Assembly (NCBI RefSeq): GCF_002878395.1
Contig: NW_025855744.1
Location: 585,080 to 649,079, forward strand
Length of the DNA stretch: 64,000 nucleotides
Source: Capsicum annuum
Lineage: Eukaryota; Streptophyta; Magnoliopsida; Solanales; Solanaceae
Reading direction: 5' to 3'
This document shows, piece by piece, positions 11,573 through 23,209 of the stretch. A program made the translations under genes and the position numbers. Positions within the stretch are counted from its first letter, which is position 1, and the number at the start of each line of letters is the position of its first letter. The notes below the pieces were generated by a model that ran no database searches, was not told the origin of the DNA, and saw only the letters and a program-made list of their open reading frames with translations.

Positions 11573-13178
11573 TATAACGCCTCGGGTTTTTAGTCCTTGA
11601 AAATTTTTTGAAATTTTATCCCCACTGTCCTGACTATGACTCCCCTAACAAGTCGTAGGGAGTCTTGACGAGTCGTTGAACTCGTATCGTAAGGTTGAGT
11701 TCTGCTTTGAGTACAAATGTCTCCCTATGAATTCTGCTCTAAGTACAAGAAGCTCACTATGAGTTATAAGGATGTGGTACGAGTCGTTGGGTACAAATCA
11801 TAAGGTGTCCAGTGTATACCCCAAATAGTTACTGGGTTGACTACGAATGGAACCTATGAGTCATAGGGTCCTATTCTGACTCATATAGGTTGAGTGTAAG
11901 GTCAACATATTGTGAGTGCCTTGGAGACTGTCTTGGCTATGATTTGTGATGACCAGTCGTAATGAGTCTATACGAGTCGTATAGTGACCCGTAGTCATTG
12001 ATGACTAAATTGTAGTTTTTAAAATTGATGGCACTTTGGACAATTTCCTTCTCACCCAATTAAACCCCCACATTTATAAAGCACTTAAGAAGGGTTATTT
12101 CTCATTCATAACATACTCAAATACTTCCAAAGCTCTCTTAAATTCTCTCCAGCAACAATACTTAGGGTTTCTAAGAAATAGCCAATCCAAGGGCACAAGG
12201 GTTGAATTCTTTTCATGAAACTTGGTATTTCAGACATGTTACTCTTTCCTAATTATTAATTTGCTAAAAACATGAGTTTTAAAGTGTTGTTCATATGGTA
12301 TTGAGGTTGGTTTTGAAAACTTGGGTTGAGGGTCTTGAACAATTGTTGTTTATGTGATGTTTCATGTTTTTTCCTACATGAGTTACATTTAAATGGTGGT
12401 TTTAAAATCAAATCGATGCATGGGAATGGTGAATGAACTAGGGATTGTGATTCCCCAAACTTGTGAATTTTGAAGTGGTTATGACCCCAACCCCATATTG
12501 TGAAATTATTTTTAAATATGAAAAATATGTATATTGAACTACTCTTGAACTATTGCATTATGTGAAAAGTCAATAAAGTACAATGATTTTGAATCGAACC
12601 CTAAGAGATTGCATCATTCCCCAAGTTAATGTATAATTAAACTAAGGGGGTTGTGAATTCCCCCAAGTGATGATAATTGGTTTGGTATGTTAATGTTACC
12701 TTGCAAGTGTAGTTGCTATGACGATACCAACAAAGTATGCCTTAATATGTAATGTGGTTCAATGAATGGGAATGTGTGATACTTGTTTTAATTGGTCTTT
12801 AGTGAAGGTTGTGTAGCTAATTCATGAATGTGGAGGTCCCGAGGGACCAACACTAGAAACCATAGTTGCCGACGCAGGTATTGGTATGACTAAGTGGTTT
12901 GAGTTCTTACTATCATTTGATTGGAAGGTTCGAGTCCCCTATAATATATTACATGATTTGGTACTTATGTCACCTTGATATGCCACGAGGTTCGAGTCCT
13001 CTATAGTGCATACATATACCTACTGGTTCATGTGGCCACATACATTAGGGACATACTAGCTAGGAGAGAGCTGGGCCCATATAGCTCGTGGGTGACTTCT
13101 TATGTTATGATGGTTGAGCTACACAATATAGTCTAAAGTTTTAAAGTGCATGTTAAGCCTTGTTCCATATCTCGACAT

Positions 13179-13217
<39 letters not shown>

Positions 13218-13590
13218 GCATTTGATTATGTGTATTGGTTTTGAATGGTTTTGAACTATTGATCACAACATTATGTTATCCTTATTCCCGAGTTACATGC
13301 TAGTGGTCACCCCACTAAGCATCTTCGAATGCTGTATCCCCATACGATGCAGGCACCAGAGATACCTCTACTTTTTCTGCACAAAGTTAGGTCGATCGGC
13401 TTGGTTCATTGATTCATTGTGGTGAAGTAGTGTGCTTTCGTACTTCGTAAGACCTAGATAATTCACCAGTTCTTATTTTAGACTAGTGTTAAGTGTTTCA
13501 TTATCAGTAACATTATCATTTTCATCATCATTGTTATCTGTTAGAGTCGGGGTCATGTCCCGACTACGATTGGTTTATGGTTTTTAAATT
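11573..13590 (+). repeat. GypA 5' LTR, first part
   Basis: It aligns through its length with 26853 to about 28880. It contains a cluster of GAGTCGTA or TACGACTC words at about 11640-12000, the block GGCACTTTGGACAATTTCC (about 12031), a TATA-like box (CACATTTATAAAGCAC, about 12069-12084), and a (TA)n run at about 13180-13210 that differs in length and makeup from the matching run in the 3' LTR. Confidence 0.9.
13180..13211. repeat. (TA)n microsatellite in GypA 5' LTR
   Basis: This is a pure TA run. The matching site in the 3' LTR at 28452-28502 is compound: TA, then a (TG)n run, then TA. Confidence 0.9.
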
Positions 13591-16248
13591 TGTAAAACTC
13601 CATAAAATTTCTAAGCTTAAGTCAGTCCTTTATGCTTGTTAAGGGGTCCTAGACTTAGAAAAATTCTAGCTAGGTTCCCAGACGTAACCTATTATTGGCC
13701 TTCAAAAGTTGGCAATCACATTTCGCCACCTTAACGTCCTTTAATGGTCCGTATTTTTATTAATTCATGATCAGGAAGGTCAATAGGTGCTCTAGGACAA
13801 GTTTTGGATTTTTTGAAACACATTTAGATCATGTTCGGAGTCCCAAAATAGTGGACCAATATGGTCATGGCGCACCGCGTCGCCAATCGCATTGGTCAAC
13901 ATTTGTGCAGGATACTAGAGCCGAAAATTCTGAGGTTCGATGCGATCATGGCGCGATGTATCGAGTATCATGTCACAGCCATTAACGCGCCGCATCGCTC
14001 GTAGCATCAACACCCAATTTTTAGTCATTAAATGTCTGCGTCTTTAAGAGGAAAAAGGGTCAATTTCCCTTCCTTATATAAACCCAATAACACGTGATTC
14101 AGCCATATTTCACCAAAAATATAGTATTTCTCTCAAGTTTCTCTTAAGAACAAGTTAGGATTTTCAATTGGGGATTCAAATTCAAGACTCAATTTCAAGA
14201 ATCTCTCCGTCAATCTATGTAAAATCAAGAACTAAGGTATGCCAAGTGTTGATTTATGGATTCCTTTCATCCATGAAGTCTAAGAACCCTCTTTAAAATT
14301 ATAAAACATGATATTTATGTTGTGGGTTGCTTATAACCATGTTTATCTTGTTGTATGATTCCTAAGTTGGAATTTTATGTGTTTTTCATGAAACTACGTT
14401 AGCATGCAAGTTAAAATCCATGAATTGAGTTGTTTATGATATGTAAGTTGATGATTGCACCTATATCCTAAGTTGTGCATGTAAGGTGTTTGACAAAATG
14501 CCTAAGAGGAATATAAATTATGTATTATAGTTCAATTGTGACTCAAATAATAAATACATGCTTTACCCTTATGAACAAGAATGACTTCCATGATATTGTG
14601 TGCATTACGAGTATTTGATGGAATGTTCATGAGATTAGGTTGATGAAAGTATGACATATCTATATACAATTCCATCTATGTATAATATTATGATAACCAT
14701 GTGCTTCATGAAATTCCCAACTTATTGTATAATGAATTGTTGATATTGGTTACGTGTTCAAGAAGTGTCAAGTCTTGTCAGTTTCATGCTATCGAGTCCT
14801 GCGGGTACTTGCACCAGATAACTTAGCTGTATGCCTAGAGCCAATGTCAGTTTTCATGATACTCTCAGGTAATACATGATAATTAGAATTCAGTAAATTA
14901 CATGACTCAGGAAAACTCAGTAATCTCAATACCCTCGGTAATCTTAGTAATCTCAGCCAGTTATCAGATCTTAGTAGTATTTCGATAGTCAATGGAATTT
15001 AGTTAACTCTGTGCATATCAGCTAAATAATACTATCAGTAACAGTTCAATTTAGTTTAAATTAGTTCAGTGTCTCTTCAGTTGAGAGTAGGATTCAGCAC
15101 CGAGTGAACCCAAGGATAGGGACTCACTTGTTAGCCAGTAGAGGGTGTGATCCTTAGAAGTAATCCTTGCGTTTCAAAACTACGTAGACAACATAGGTTG
15201 AGATGTACCCTATGAATTTAGGGATTATACACCTCATCCGAGTATTTCTACTAGGAGGGGTTGATGGAAGAGCTCCCTGTCAGAGAGGGTTTGTTCACAA
15301 CTTGTCTTTACCCGTGGCAGGGTACTGACACCCTTCCAGTTGGGGTTACAGTTTGGAACCCACCAATTCAGTTTTGGGGCATGTCGGTTAGATGATTACC
15401 TCCCACAGTCTCAATTTTGGATCCAATCTCAATAATAGAACTCATTTCAGTTCTACAGTTTCAGGACTGTCAGATACAGTCAATCTAAATAGTTCTTCAT
15501 AATCAGAACTGTCAGAAACAGTCATTCCTTTATTAGTAATATGACATCAGTTCCTCAGTACTCAATAGACTTAGTCATTCAGTATCCCAGTATTAGTACT
15601 CAGATATCAGTAAATCTACGTTATGAGAATTCATAAGTCAGTATTATCACGATCTCAGTTACAATTACGTATTCATGTATGTATTCTAACGTTCATGTTA
15701 TTCAGTCAGTTAGTATTGTTCATGAATATGAACCATTGAATTCAGCCTACCTCACTTGCATACCAGTACATTCAATCGTACTGACATATTTATGCTATGG
15801 TGTTTTATACCATAGGTTCAAAAGCACGAGCTCCAGAGCATCCTTAGTAGTTCAAATCCAGTTCGCAGCAGTAGACTTAGCAGTGAGTCCTCATTATTCG
15901 AGGATGTTATTATTTGATTATTTCATTCTTTTAGTACTTAGTTTATCTCAGTAGAGGGAGTTAGTTGGGAGATTGTCCCATTAACTCTTTATTTAGACAG
16001 ATTAGTTTTAGAGGATTTTAGACTACAACACGTTCAGATATTTATTTCAGTTATTTTGCTATTGTTATACCATATTTTCAGTTATGTATCAGTATTGAAT
16101 GTTTCGTCCTTTCAATTCATATTTCCATATTTACGATATTATTATCATTATTCAGTGCTCAGTTACCGATATCACTCATGGGTTAGCTTGATCCTTTGGG
16201 ATTATGATCACCGTGTAGTATTCTGAGTACCAAATTTGGGGTGTTACA
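13591..16248 (+). repeat. LardN 5' LTR
   Basis: It starts TGTAAAACTCC and ends GGTGTTACA. It carries GCGATC hairpin words at about 13855-14010, a TATA-like box (CTTATATAAACCC) at about 14074, and a second half dominated by TCAGT words. It matches the 3' LTR from end to end. Confidence 0.9.
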
Positions 16249-16252
16249 AACT

Positions 16253-16265
16253 TGGTATCAGAGCC
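16253..16265 (+). promoter_or_regulatory. LardN primer binding site (initiator tRNA-Met)
   Basis: TGGTATCAGAGCC starts four bases after the LTR end. It is the standard plant PBS complementary to the 3' end of initiator methionine tRNA. Confidence 0.92.
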
Positions 16266-18880
16266 TAAGGTTCAACAATGTCCTAGGATATCTTAAAAGC
16301 CGCATCTAGTAGAGTCTTATACATGGGTGTGTTGTGGACCACACTTATGTGGAGACGGCTATAAGATTTTTAGGAATAGTTTCCCTTCTTCCAATATTCA
16401 TGTTATGCAAGTGAGCATAAGCTCCAGTCAAACTCTCAGTCTGGTCACCCGAATCAGTAGGGTACCAGTCCCAGTGCTCTCAGTGGGCAATGCCCAAATA
16501 GAATCTATACACTTCAGTCCCAACAGGATCAGAAAAGTCCTCTTGATACAACCACTGGTATGTACAGGTCCCTTATTTACATATTCACATTTCTTCAGAT
16601 TTAGGAGCTTCCTTATTCTTTTGTAACTCCTTTTATAGCAGTCAACTTTAAGGTTAGACCAAATGTTAAAAGGACCTTTTCCATTCTCTACCCCAATGAC
16701 TTAGTCTAACACAGCCCGACAGGTATTCAGTAACTGTTCGATTATGATATCTCAGAAAGTCAGGATTTTAGATGCTAGTAGTAATGCCAGTATGTCTGGA
16801 AAATCAATAAGGGAAGATGATTCCCGACCCAATCATACCTCACTGCAATTTTTGTACTTCAACCATTATGATACTTATGCATGCTTTACGTTTCAGTCCC
16901 ACGAATACAACTTATATCCATACGCTCTTTATAGAATAATATATGTTTCAAGTTTCTTGTATAAGGAGTCCAAGTTTATCCAATGTTGCGAATCATGTTC
17001 CATGAATTTAGAAATTCCAAACCCAATTTGTGCAGCTCATGACTCATGCACTCATTTCATGATTTACAGTATGCTTAGCCTACACGATTCATGACTTCAC
17101 TCCTAGTGTTCAGTCAAACTTAGATTGTGCTATGTATACCCTTAGTTTATATCCCTTGGTGAATCCATAGTGTTAATGTTCCATCCCGCAGGCCTCAGTT
17201 ACAGTGCCAGTTTAGTAATTAATATTCAATAAAGGACTCAGATAGTCCTACAGAACCATGGCTTTCAGCTATCAGTTACTTAGCCATTAGAATTCAGTAT
17301 TCCCATACCAGTCTAACCCTCATCTATAGTAAACCAGCATTCAGTCTCAGTTATAGTCTTAGTTATGGTTATAATCTCAATTACTATCTTAACTACAATC
17401 TCAGTCCTAGTCCTAGTCCAGTCAGATCAGAAACTCAGTCCAATTTAAAGATTACCCGACTATAGCCTATATCCATCAGTTACTTAGTTATTAGTATTTT
17501 GGTACCTTAGTTTATAGAATGTTCTTGAATTATGTTAGACGCCTGGTCTTGCATTCCTAAGGTAATACAGTTTTTCCTCACTCATGCTTAGTTATCTCAT
17601 GTTACCCAGTAAGTCATTACCTTCTATGCATAACACTCTATAGTTTTAGTCTAGCTATCCTAAATCAAGTGCAGTTCAGTTTTACATGTCTAGTATTCAG
17701 CTATCAGTTATTTAGTTAATCAGATAAATTAGTATATCCATGCATTCGTGCTCAGCGCCCATGTGAATCTTTTCAGTAGTCTCAGTTGTAGTGCATAAGG
17801 CTTAGTCACCTTATCTTAGATGATATTTCATAGTCCTTGTCTCCTAATACAAGAATCGTAGCCATATAGCGATCTCCTATTCAGATGTCCTGCTCAGGCT
17901 AGACCAAGATTTGTTTTCTCCCTACCGTCACTAGAACTTTATAGAAAGAATGTCATAGAAATTCTCCAATCGAGTTTAAGTTTTAGCATGAGTTAGTCCG
18001 TAAAGCCAGTAAGTTAGTTTAGCAGTCAGATAAACAAGTTTGGATGGTGTGGTTTCCCTATCTTTCTATCTAGTCGCACTATCTAGAGTCTAGTAAATGT
18101 GATCATTCTAAGATCGACTAACCAGGTAGTTATGTGTTGAGCCCAGTTCATGTATCATGTGTTAGTTTTAGATCTCAGATATTCAAATAAAAGATGCCTT
18201 GTGCATCACCATAACTTTCCTTATAGCTCAGCAAAGTCAGCCCAGTATTTTTCCAGGGACATAATGTCCCAAGAGGGAGATACACGATAATTCCCCAAAC
18301 TTTCATGACATAAAACATGCCATTATCTCTTTTCGTAATAAATTTAGTTTGGAGTAAGAGGGTAATTATGAGTTAACCCTCAAACTTTGATCTCAGCCAT
18401 AAGCCATGTATTCAAGATTCTCAGTTCAGATCAAGATAATCTAGCTCATATATCATGTTCTAGACTCAGTTACGTTCTCATGTTTCTACTCATGCATAAT
18501 TAGTAATTAATCTTAGACTCATCAGTATTTTTAGTTTAAGGTAACAGTTTTCCATGAATTCACTCAGTTCCATGTTCAAATTCCATTATAAACTTGGTGT
18601 CAATTACCATTGCATATTCAGTCATATGTTCATATGTCAGCTCAGTCATGTAATAATGCGTCAAATATGTATTCTCATTGTGAGAAACTCAGTATCAAAA
18701 ATCCCAGTCATGCATTCATGAACCAGTTAACCATGCATCAGATATGCATACTCAATATGATACATTCAGCTTATTGGTCATGCTAGTCACTAAGTCATGT
18801 CTCAGTTGTTCATGTTCAATATGTACTTTAGCTTATTATTTCCCCTATCTCAGTCAGTCCCATTCGAGGATGAATGTTCC
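16266..18880. other. LardN internal region, non-coding and TCAGT-rich
   Basis: About 2.6 kb without a recognisable domain. The longest open frames (16327-16626 and 16744-17094) are rich in Ser, Tyr and His, match nothing I recognise, and have no gag or pol motif. The sequence is densely filled with CAGT, TCAGT and CTCAGT words. The first 60 bases after the PBS (CCTAGGATATCTTAAAAGCC, then TAGAGTCTTA) resemble the leader of GypA and GypB, which supports descent from a Ty3/gypsy element. Confidence 0.7.
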
Positions 18881-18893
18881 TAAGGGGGAGATA
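18881..18893 (+). promoter_or_regulatory. LardN polypurine tract
   Basis: TAAGGGGGAGATA lies directly before the 3' LTR, where plus-strand DNA synthesis would start. It shows that priming signals were kept although the genes are absent. Confidence 0.88.
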
Positions 18894-18894
18894 T

Positions 18895-21447
18895 TGTAAG
18901 AACCCATAAAATTTCTAAGCTTAATTCAGTCCTTTATGCTTGTTAAGGGATCCCAAACTTAGAAAAATTCAAGCAAGGTTTCCAGACTTAGCCTATTGTT
19001 GGCCTTCAAAAGTTGGCAATCTCATTTTGTCACCTTAACATCCTTTAATGGTTCATATTTTTATTAATTTATTATCAGGAAGGTCAATAGGTATTTTTGG
19101 ACAGGTTTTAGATTTTTTGGAACACGTTTAGATCATGTTTGGCATCCCAAAACAGTGGACCAATATGATCATGGCGCGCCGCATCTCCAATTGCATTGGT
19201 CAACATTTATGTAGGATGCTAGAGCCAAAACTTCTGAGGCTCAATGCGATCATGGCATAACGCATCGAGTATCATGTTGTAGCCATCAACGCGCCGCATC
19301 GCTTGTAGCGTCGGCACCCAGTTTTTAGTCATTAAATGTCGGCATCTTTAAAGGGCTAAATGTTTAATTTTTCTTCCTTAGAGAAAAACCCAATAGCACG
19401 TGATTCGGCCATATTTCACCCAAAATATAGTGTGTCTCTCAAGTTTCTCTCAAGAACAAGTCAGGGTTTTCAATTGGGGATTCAAATTCAAGACTCAATT
19501 TCAAGAATCTCTCTATCAATCTTTGTAAAATCAAGAATCAAGGTATGTCAAGTATTGATTTATGAATTCCTTTCATCCATGAAGTCCAAGAACCCTCTTT
19601 GAAATTATAAAATATGATATTTATGTTGTGGGTTATTTGTAACCATGTTTATCTTGTTGTATAATTCCTAAGTTGGAATCTTTATATGTTTTTACGTTAG
19701 CATGGAAGTTGAAATCCATGAATTGAGTTGTTTATGATGTGTAAGTAGATGATTATACATATGCCTTAAGTTATGCATGTAAGGTTTTTGACAAAATGCC
19801 TAAGAGGAATAGAAATTATGTATTATAGTTCAATTATGACTCAAATAATAAATACATGCTTTACCCTTATCACCTAGAATGACTTCCATGATATTGTGTG
19901 CATTACAAGTATTTGATGAAATGTTAATAAGATTAGGTTGATGAAAGTATGATATGTCTATATGCAATTCCATCTATGTAAAAGATTATGATGACCATGT
20001 GCTTCATAAAATCCCCAACTTATTGTATTATGAATTGATGATATTGATCACGTGTTCAAGAAGTATCAAGTCTTGTCAATTTCATGCTATCGAGTCCTAG
20101 GGGTACTTGTACCTGATAATTTAGCTGTGTGCCTAGAGCCAGTGTTAGTTTTCATGATACTCTCAGTCAATCCATGATTATTAGAATTCAGTCCGTTACA
20201 TGACTCAGGAAAACTTAGTAATCTCAATATCCTCGGTAATCTCAGTAACCTCAATAATCTTAGTAATCTTAGTCAGTTATTAGATCTCAATAGTATTACA
20301 ACAGTTAACAAAATTTAGTGAACTCTATTCAAATAAGCTAAACAATACTATCAGTAACAGTTTAATTTAAATCAGTTTAGTGTCTCTTCAGTTGGGAGTA
20401 GGATTCAACACCGAGTGAACCCAAGGATGGGGATTCACCTATTAGCCAGTAGAGGGTGTGATCCTTAGAAGCAACCCTTACATTCTAGAACTACGTATCC
20501 AGCATAGGTTGAGATGTACCCTATGAGTTTAGGGATTATACACCTCATTCGAGTTTTATTACTAGGAAGGTTTGATCGAAGAGCTATTTGTCATTGAGGG
20601 TTTACTCACAACTTGTCTCTACCCGTGGTAAGGTACTGACACCCTTTCAGCTGGGGTTACAGGTTAGACCCCACCAATTCAGTTTCGAGGCATGTCGGTT
20701 AGATGATTACCTCCCACAGTCTCAGTTTTAGATCCAGTCTCAATAATAAAACTCATTTTAATTCTACAGTTTTAGGACTATCAGATACAGTCAATCTGAC
20801 CAGTTCTTCATAATCAGAACTATCATAAACAGTCATTCCTTTATCAATAATATGACATCAGTTCCTCAGTACTCAATAGACTTAGTCATTCAGTATCCCA
20901 GTATTAGTACTCAGATATCAGTAAATCCACGTTATTAGAATTTATGAGTCAGTGTTATCACGATCTCAGTTATAGTTACATATTTGTTCATCTATTCTCA
21001 CGTTCATGTTATTCAGTCAGTTAGTATTATTCATGCATATGAACCATTGTATTCAGCCTACTTCACTTGCATATCACTACATTCTATCATACTGACCTAT
21101 TTATGCTAAGGTGTTTTATACCATAGATTCAGAAGCACGAGCTCCAGAGCATCCTTTGCATTTCAAATCTATTCCGCAGCAGCAAACTTAGGAGTGAGTT
21201 CTCATAATTCGAGGATGTTATTATTTGATTATTTCATTCTTTTAGTACTTAGTTTATCTCAGTAGATGGTTTTAGTTGGGGGATTATCCCATCAACTCTT
21301 TATTCAGACAGTTCAATTTTAGAGGCTTTCAGACTACAACACATTCAGACATTCATTTAAGTTATTTTGGTATTATTATACCATATTTTCAGTTATGTAT
21401 CAGTATTAAATCTTATGGCCTTTCAGTTCATGTGTCCGCATTTACGA

Positions 21448-21484
<37 letters not shown>

Positions 21485-21582
21485 TAGTGCTCAGTTATAG
21501 ATATCAGTCATGGGTTAGCTTATGGTCCTCTAGGATTATGAGCATCGTGTAGCATTTCGAGTACCAGATTTAAAACGTTACA
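18895..21582 (+). repeat. LardN 3' LTR
   Basis: It starts TGTAAGAACCC and ends ACGTTACA. It is the direct copy of 13591-16248. The main visible length difference is an expanded (ATT)n run at 21449-21484, where the 5' LTR has only two or three units near 16136. Confidence 0.9.
21449..21484. repeat. (TAT)n / (ATT)n microsatellite in LardN 3' LTR
   Basis: About 12 trinucleotide units. The homologous site in the 5' LTR (about 16136-16152) reads ATATTATTATCATTATTCA, so expansion happened after insertion or the 5' copy contracted. Confidence 0.92.
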
Positions 21583-21821
21583 ATATTAGAAGTCTTTATT
21601 GTATTACTGTAGGCTTAGGCGATGTTGTTCAGTTGTTTGGCTGGTCGATGGTTATCAGTTATAGATATACCCTTTATTTTTTAAACTTATCTTGTTATAT
21701 ATTTGGAATTCATCTGACTTTGGGGATATGGTGTTGTTTGGTTAGGTGTTTAGGGGTAGTCTCCGATCTATGTGGGACTTGAGATACCTATCACTGCCCA
21801 ACCTTAGTTCAAATCGTGACA
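21583..21821 (+). repeat. GypA 5' LTR, second part
   Basis: It continues the GypA LTR after the LardN insertion and matches the last 230 bases or so of the 3' LTR (28880-29114). It ends in CGTGACA; the 3' LTR ends CGTAACA. Confidence 0.88.
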
Positions 21822-21825
21822 AAGA

Positions 21826-21838
21826 TGGTACCAGAGCC
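21826..21838 (+). promoter_or_regulatory. GypA primer binding site
   Basis: TGGTACCAGAGCC lies four bases after the LTR end. It differs by one base from the initiator tRNA-Met PBS TGGTATCAGAGCC. Confidence 0.88.
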
Positions 21839-22031
21839 TAGGTTTTGTGTCATTAGGTGTCTTACAAAGTCATGTTAAGTAGAGTCTTATTTAAGGGGAG
21901 CGTGCCACACTTATCAGGAGAGGCTACAAGGAATTTAGGAATATTTTTCGTTTCCTTTTTTTTCCTATTTCAAGCTATAGAGTCTAAGTTCTTGAATTTT
22001 CCTTAATTTTTGTATGTTCACTTTTCAGATT

Positions 22032-23200
22032 ATGCCTCTCAGAAGATTTGATGTTTGTGGAAACTCTTTTATCCTGTCCGAGGATAATATGGATAAAGCT
22101 CATCCTAATCCAGGAGTTTACACCTGGTCGAGGGTCATTTTTTTTGATTACCTTAAGGGAGCTCTACTGATTCCCCCTATCCCTTCTAAGGCACCCAGGT
22201 TGGTGTATCTAATGCTGAGTTTCGCTAGTCTATTCATTGGCTTACCTAGTTTGTGGCCTCCTAGACTGAGCGTTTTGCTTCTGTTACTCTATCCTCTGAG
22301 GCCACTAGAGTTGGCCAATTTATAAGGTTGAGTTCTCCTATTTTCTCTAGCTCTAAAGCTGAGAAAGATACTTAAAATTTCATTGATGAGATAGAAAAGA
22401 TCTTCCATGTGATGCATGCTACTGATGTGGAGGGTGTAGAGTTTGCAGCTTATTAACTGAAGGATGTGGCATATTAGTGTTATGAAGAGTGGGACCATTC
22501 TAGGGGCAATGATGATGAGTCCACTTTATGGGAAGATTTCTCTAGTACTTTTCTTGATCGCTTCTTTCCTCAGGAGTTGAGGGAGACGAAGGTCGAGAAA
22601 TTCACAAATTTGAAGTAAGGTAGGATGATAGTAAAGGAGTATGCCTGGAAGTTTCATCAGCTATCACATTATTCTCCTAAATTGGTAACTAACATGAGGG
22701 CTAGAATAAGGAAGTTTACCTCTGGGTTGTCCTATCAGTTAATCTTGGAGAGAAAGACTGCCTTGTTGACCAAGGATATGGACATCCCTAGACTTGTATT
22801 ATATATGCAACAAGTGGAAGAGGAAAAGAAAAAGCAAGTAGAGATGAGTGAAAGGCAGAATAAAAAGTTTTGCTCTTTGGATTAGGGTGGAGGTCAACAA
22901 CAAACTGGTAGGGATGGTGGGAAATGATCAAAGAAAAAATAGGGCAATTTTAGTTCTTTCTTTATGACTAGTTCTCCTTATCTAAAGAAATCGGGTGATC
23001 ATTATTCTCTGTATAATAGTGGGTTTAGAGCACCAGGAGTCCAGCCTCAGGCTAGTAGGTCTCAGTCAGCTCCATCATACACTCCCTATAGATGCTGTGG
23101 TAGGTGCACCATTATGTTTGTAAAGAGGCGAGGAACAGGTGCTTTAAATATGGTTGGATCGGTCATATCTAGCGGGATTATTTTTCTATTTTAGGGAAAC
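22032..23200 (+). pseudogene. GypA gag (broken)
   Basis: This is the capsid-type protein that packages element RNA. The likely start is the ATG at 22032 (MPLRRFDVC), where the same MPLRR start is seen in GypB. A retrotransposon gag core lies at about 22360-22880 (FIDEIEKIFHVMHATDVEGV, then YAWKFHQLSHYSPKLV), broken by stops at about 22372, 22454, 22617 and 22883. Near 23143 a zinc knuckle is only partly kept (CFKYGWIGH, with the second Cys replaced by Tyr and a stop before the last position). Frame changes separate these blocks. It belongs to the Ty3/gypsy gag family. Confidence 0.8.
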
Positions 23201-23209
23201 TAAGATTCC

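Larger units (their letters stand above)
13591..21582 (+). mobile_element. LardN: non-coding LTR retrotransposon (LARD-like) inside GypA 5' LTR
   Basis: The two LTRs are 13591-16248 (2658 bp) and 18895-21582 (2688 bp), both starting TGTAA and ending TTACA. The 2646-bp internal region has a PBS and a polypurine tract but no gag or pol that I can detect. Target sites are AAATT (13586-13590) and ATATT (21583-21587), a 4/5 match. The bases on either side join into one continuous GypA LTR when compared with 28861-28910. It must have moved with proteins from an autonomous relative, probably Ty3/gypsy given the PBS and LTR style, but that is inference. Confidence 0.88.

Noticed and set aside
12036..12218. 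Open frame present in both GypA LTRs (also 27301-27483), 60 codons with similar peptide
   Set aside because: The similarity is explained by the LTRs being copies of each other. It lies around the TATA-like region and has no recognisable domain.
13767..13985. Open frame of 72 codons in the LardN 5' LTR
   Set aside because: It covers the GC-rich hairpin word cluster and is not open in the 3' LTR copy.
16253..16265. TGGTATCAGAGCC as part of a tRNA gene
   Set aside because: There is no tRNA fold around it; the position just after the LTR identifies a primer binding site. The same holds at 32229.
16744..17094. 116-codon open frame in LardN as a possible gag
   Set aside because: No gag motif, no zinc knuckle, and codons dominated by the TCAGT word bias.
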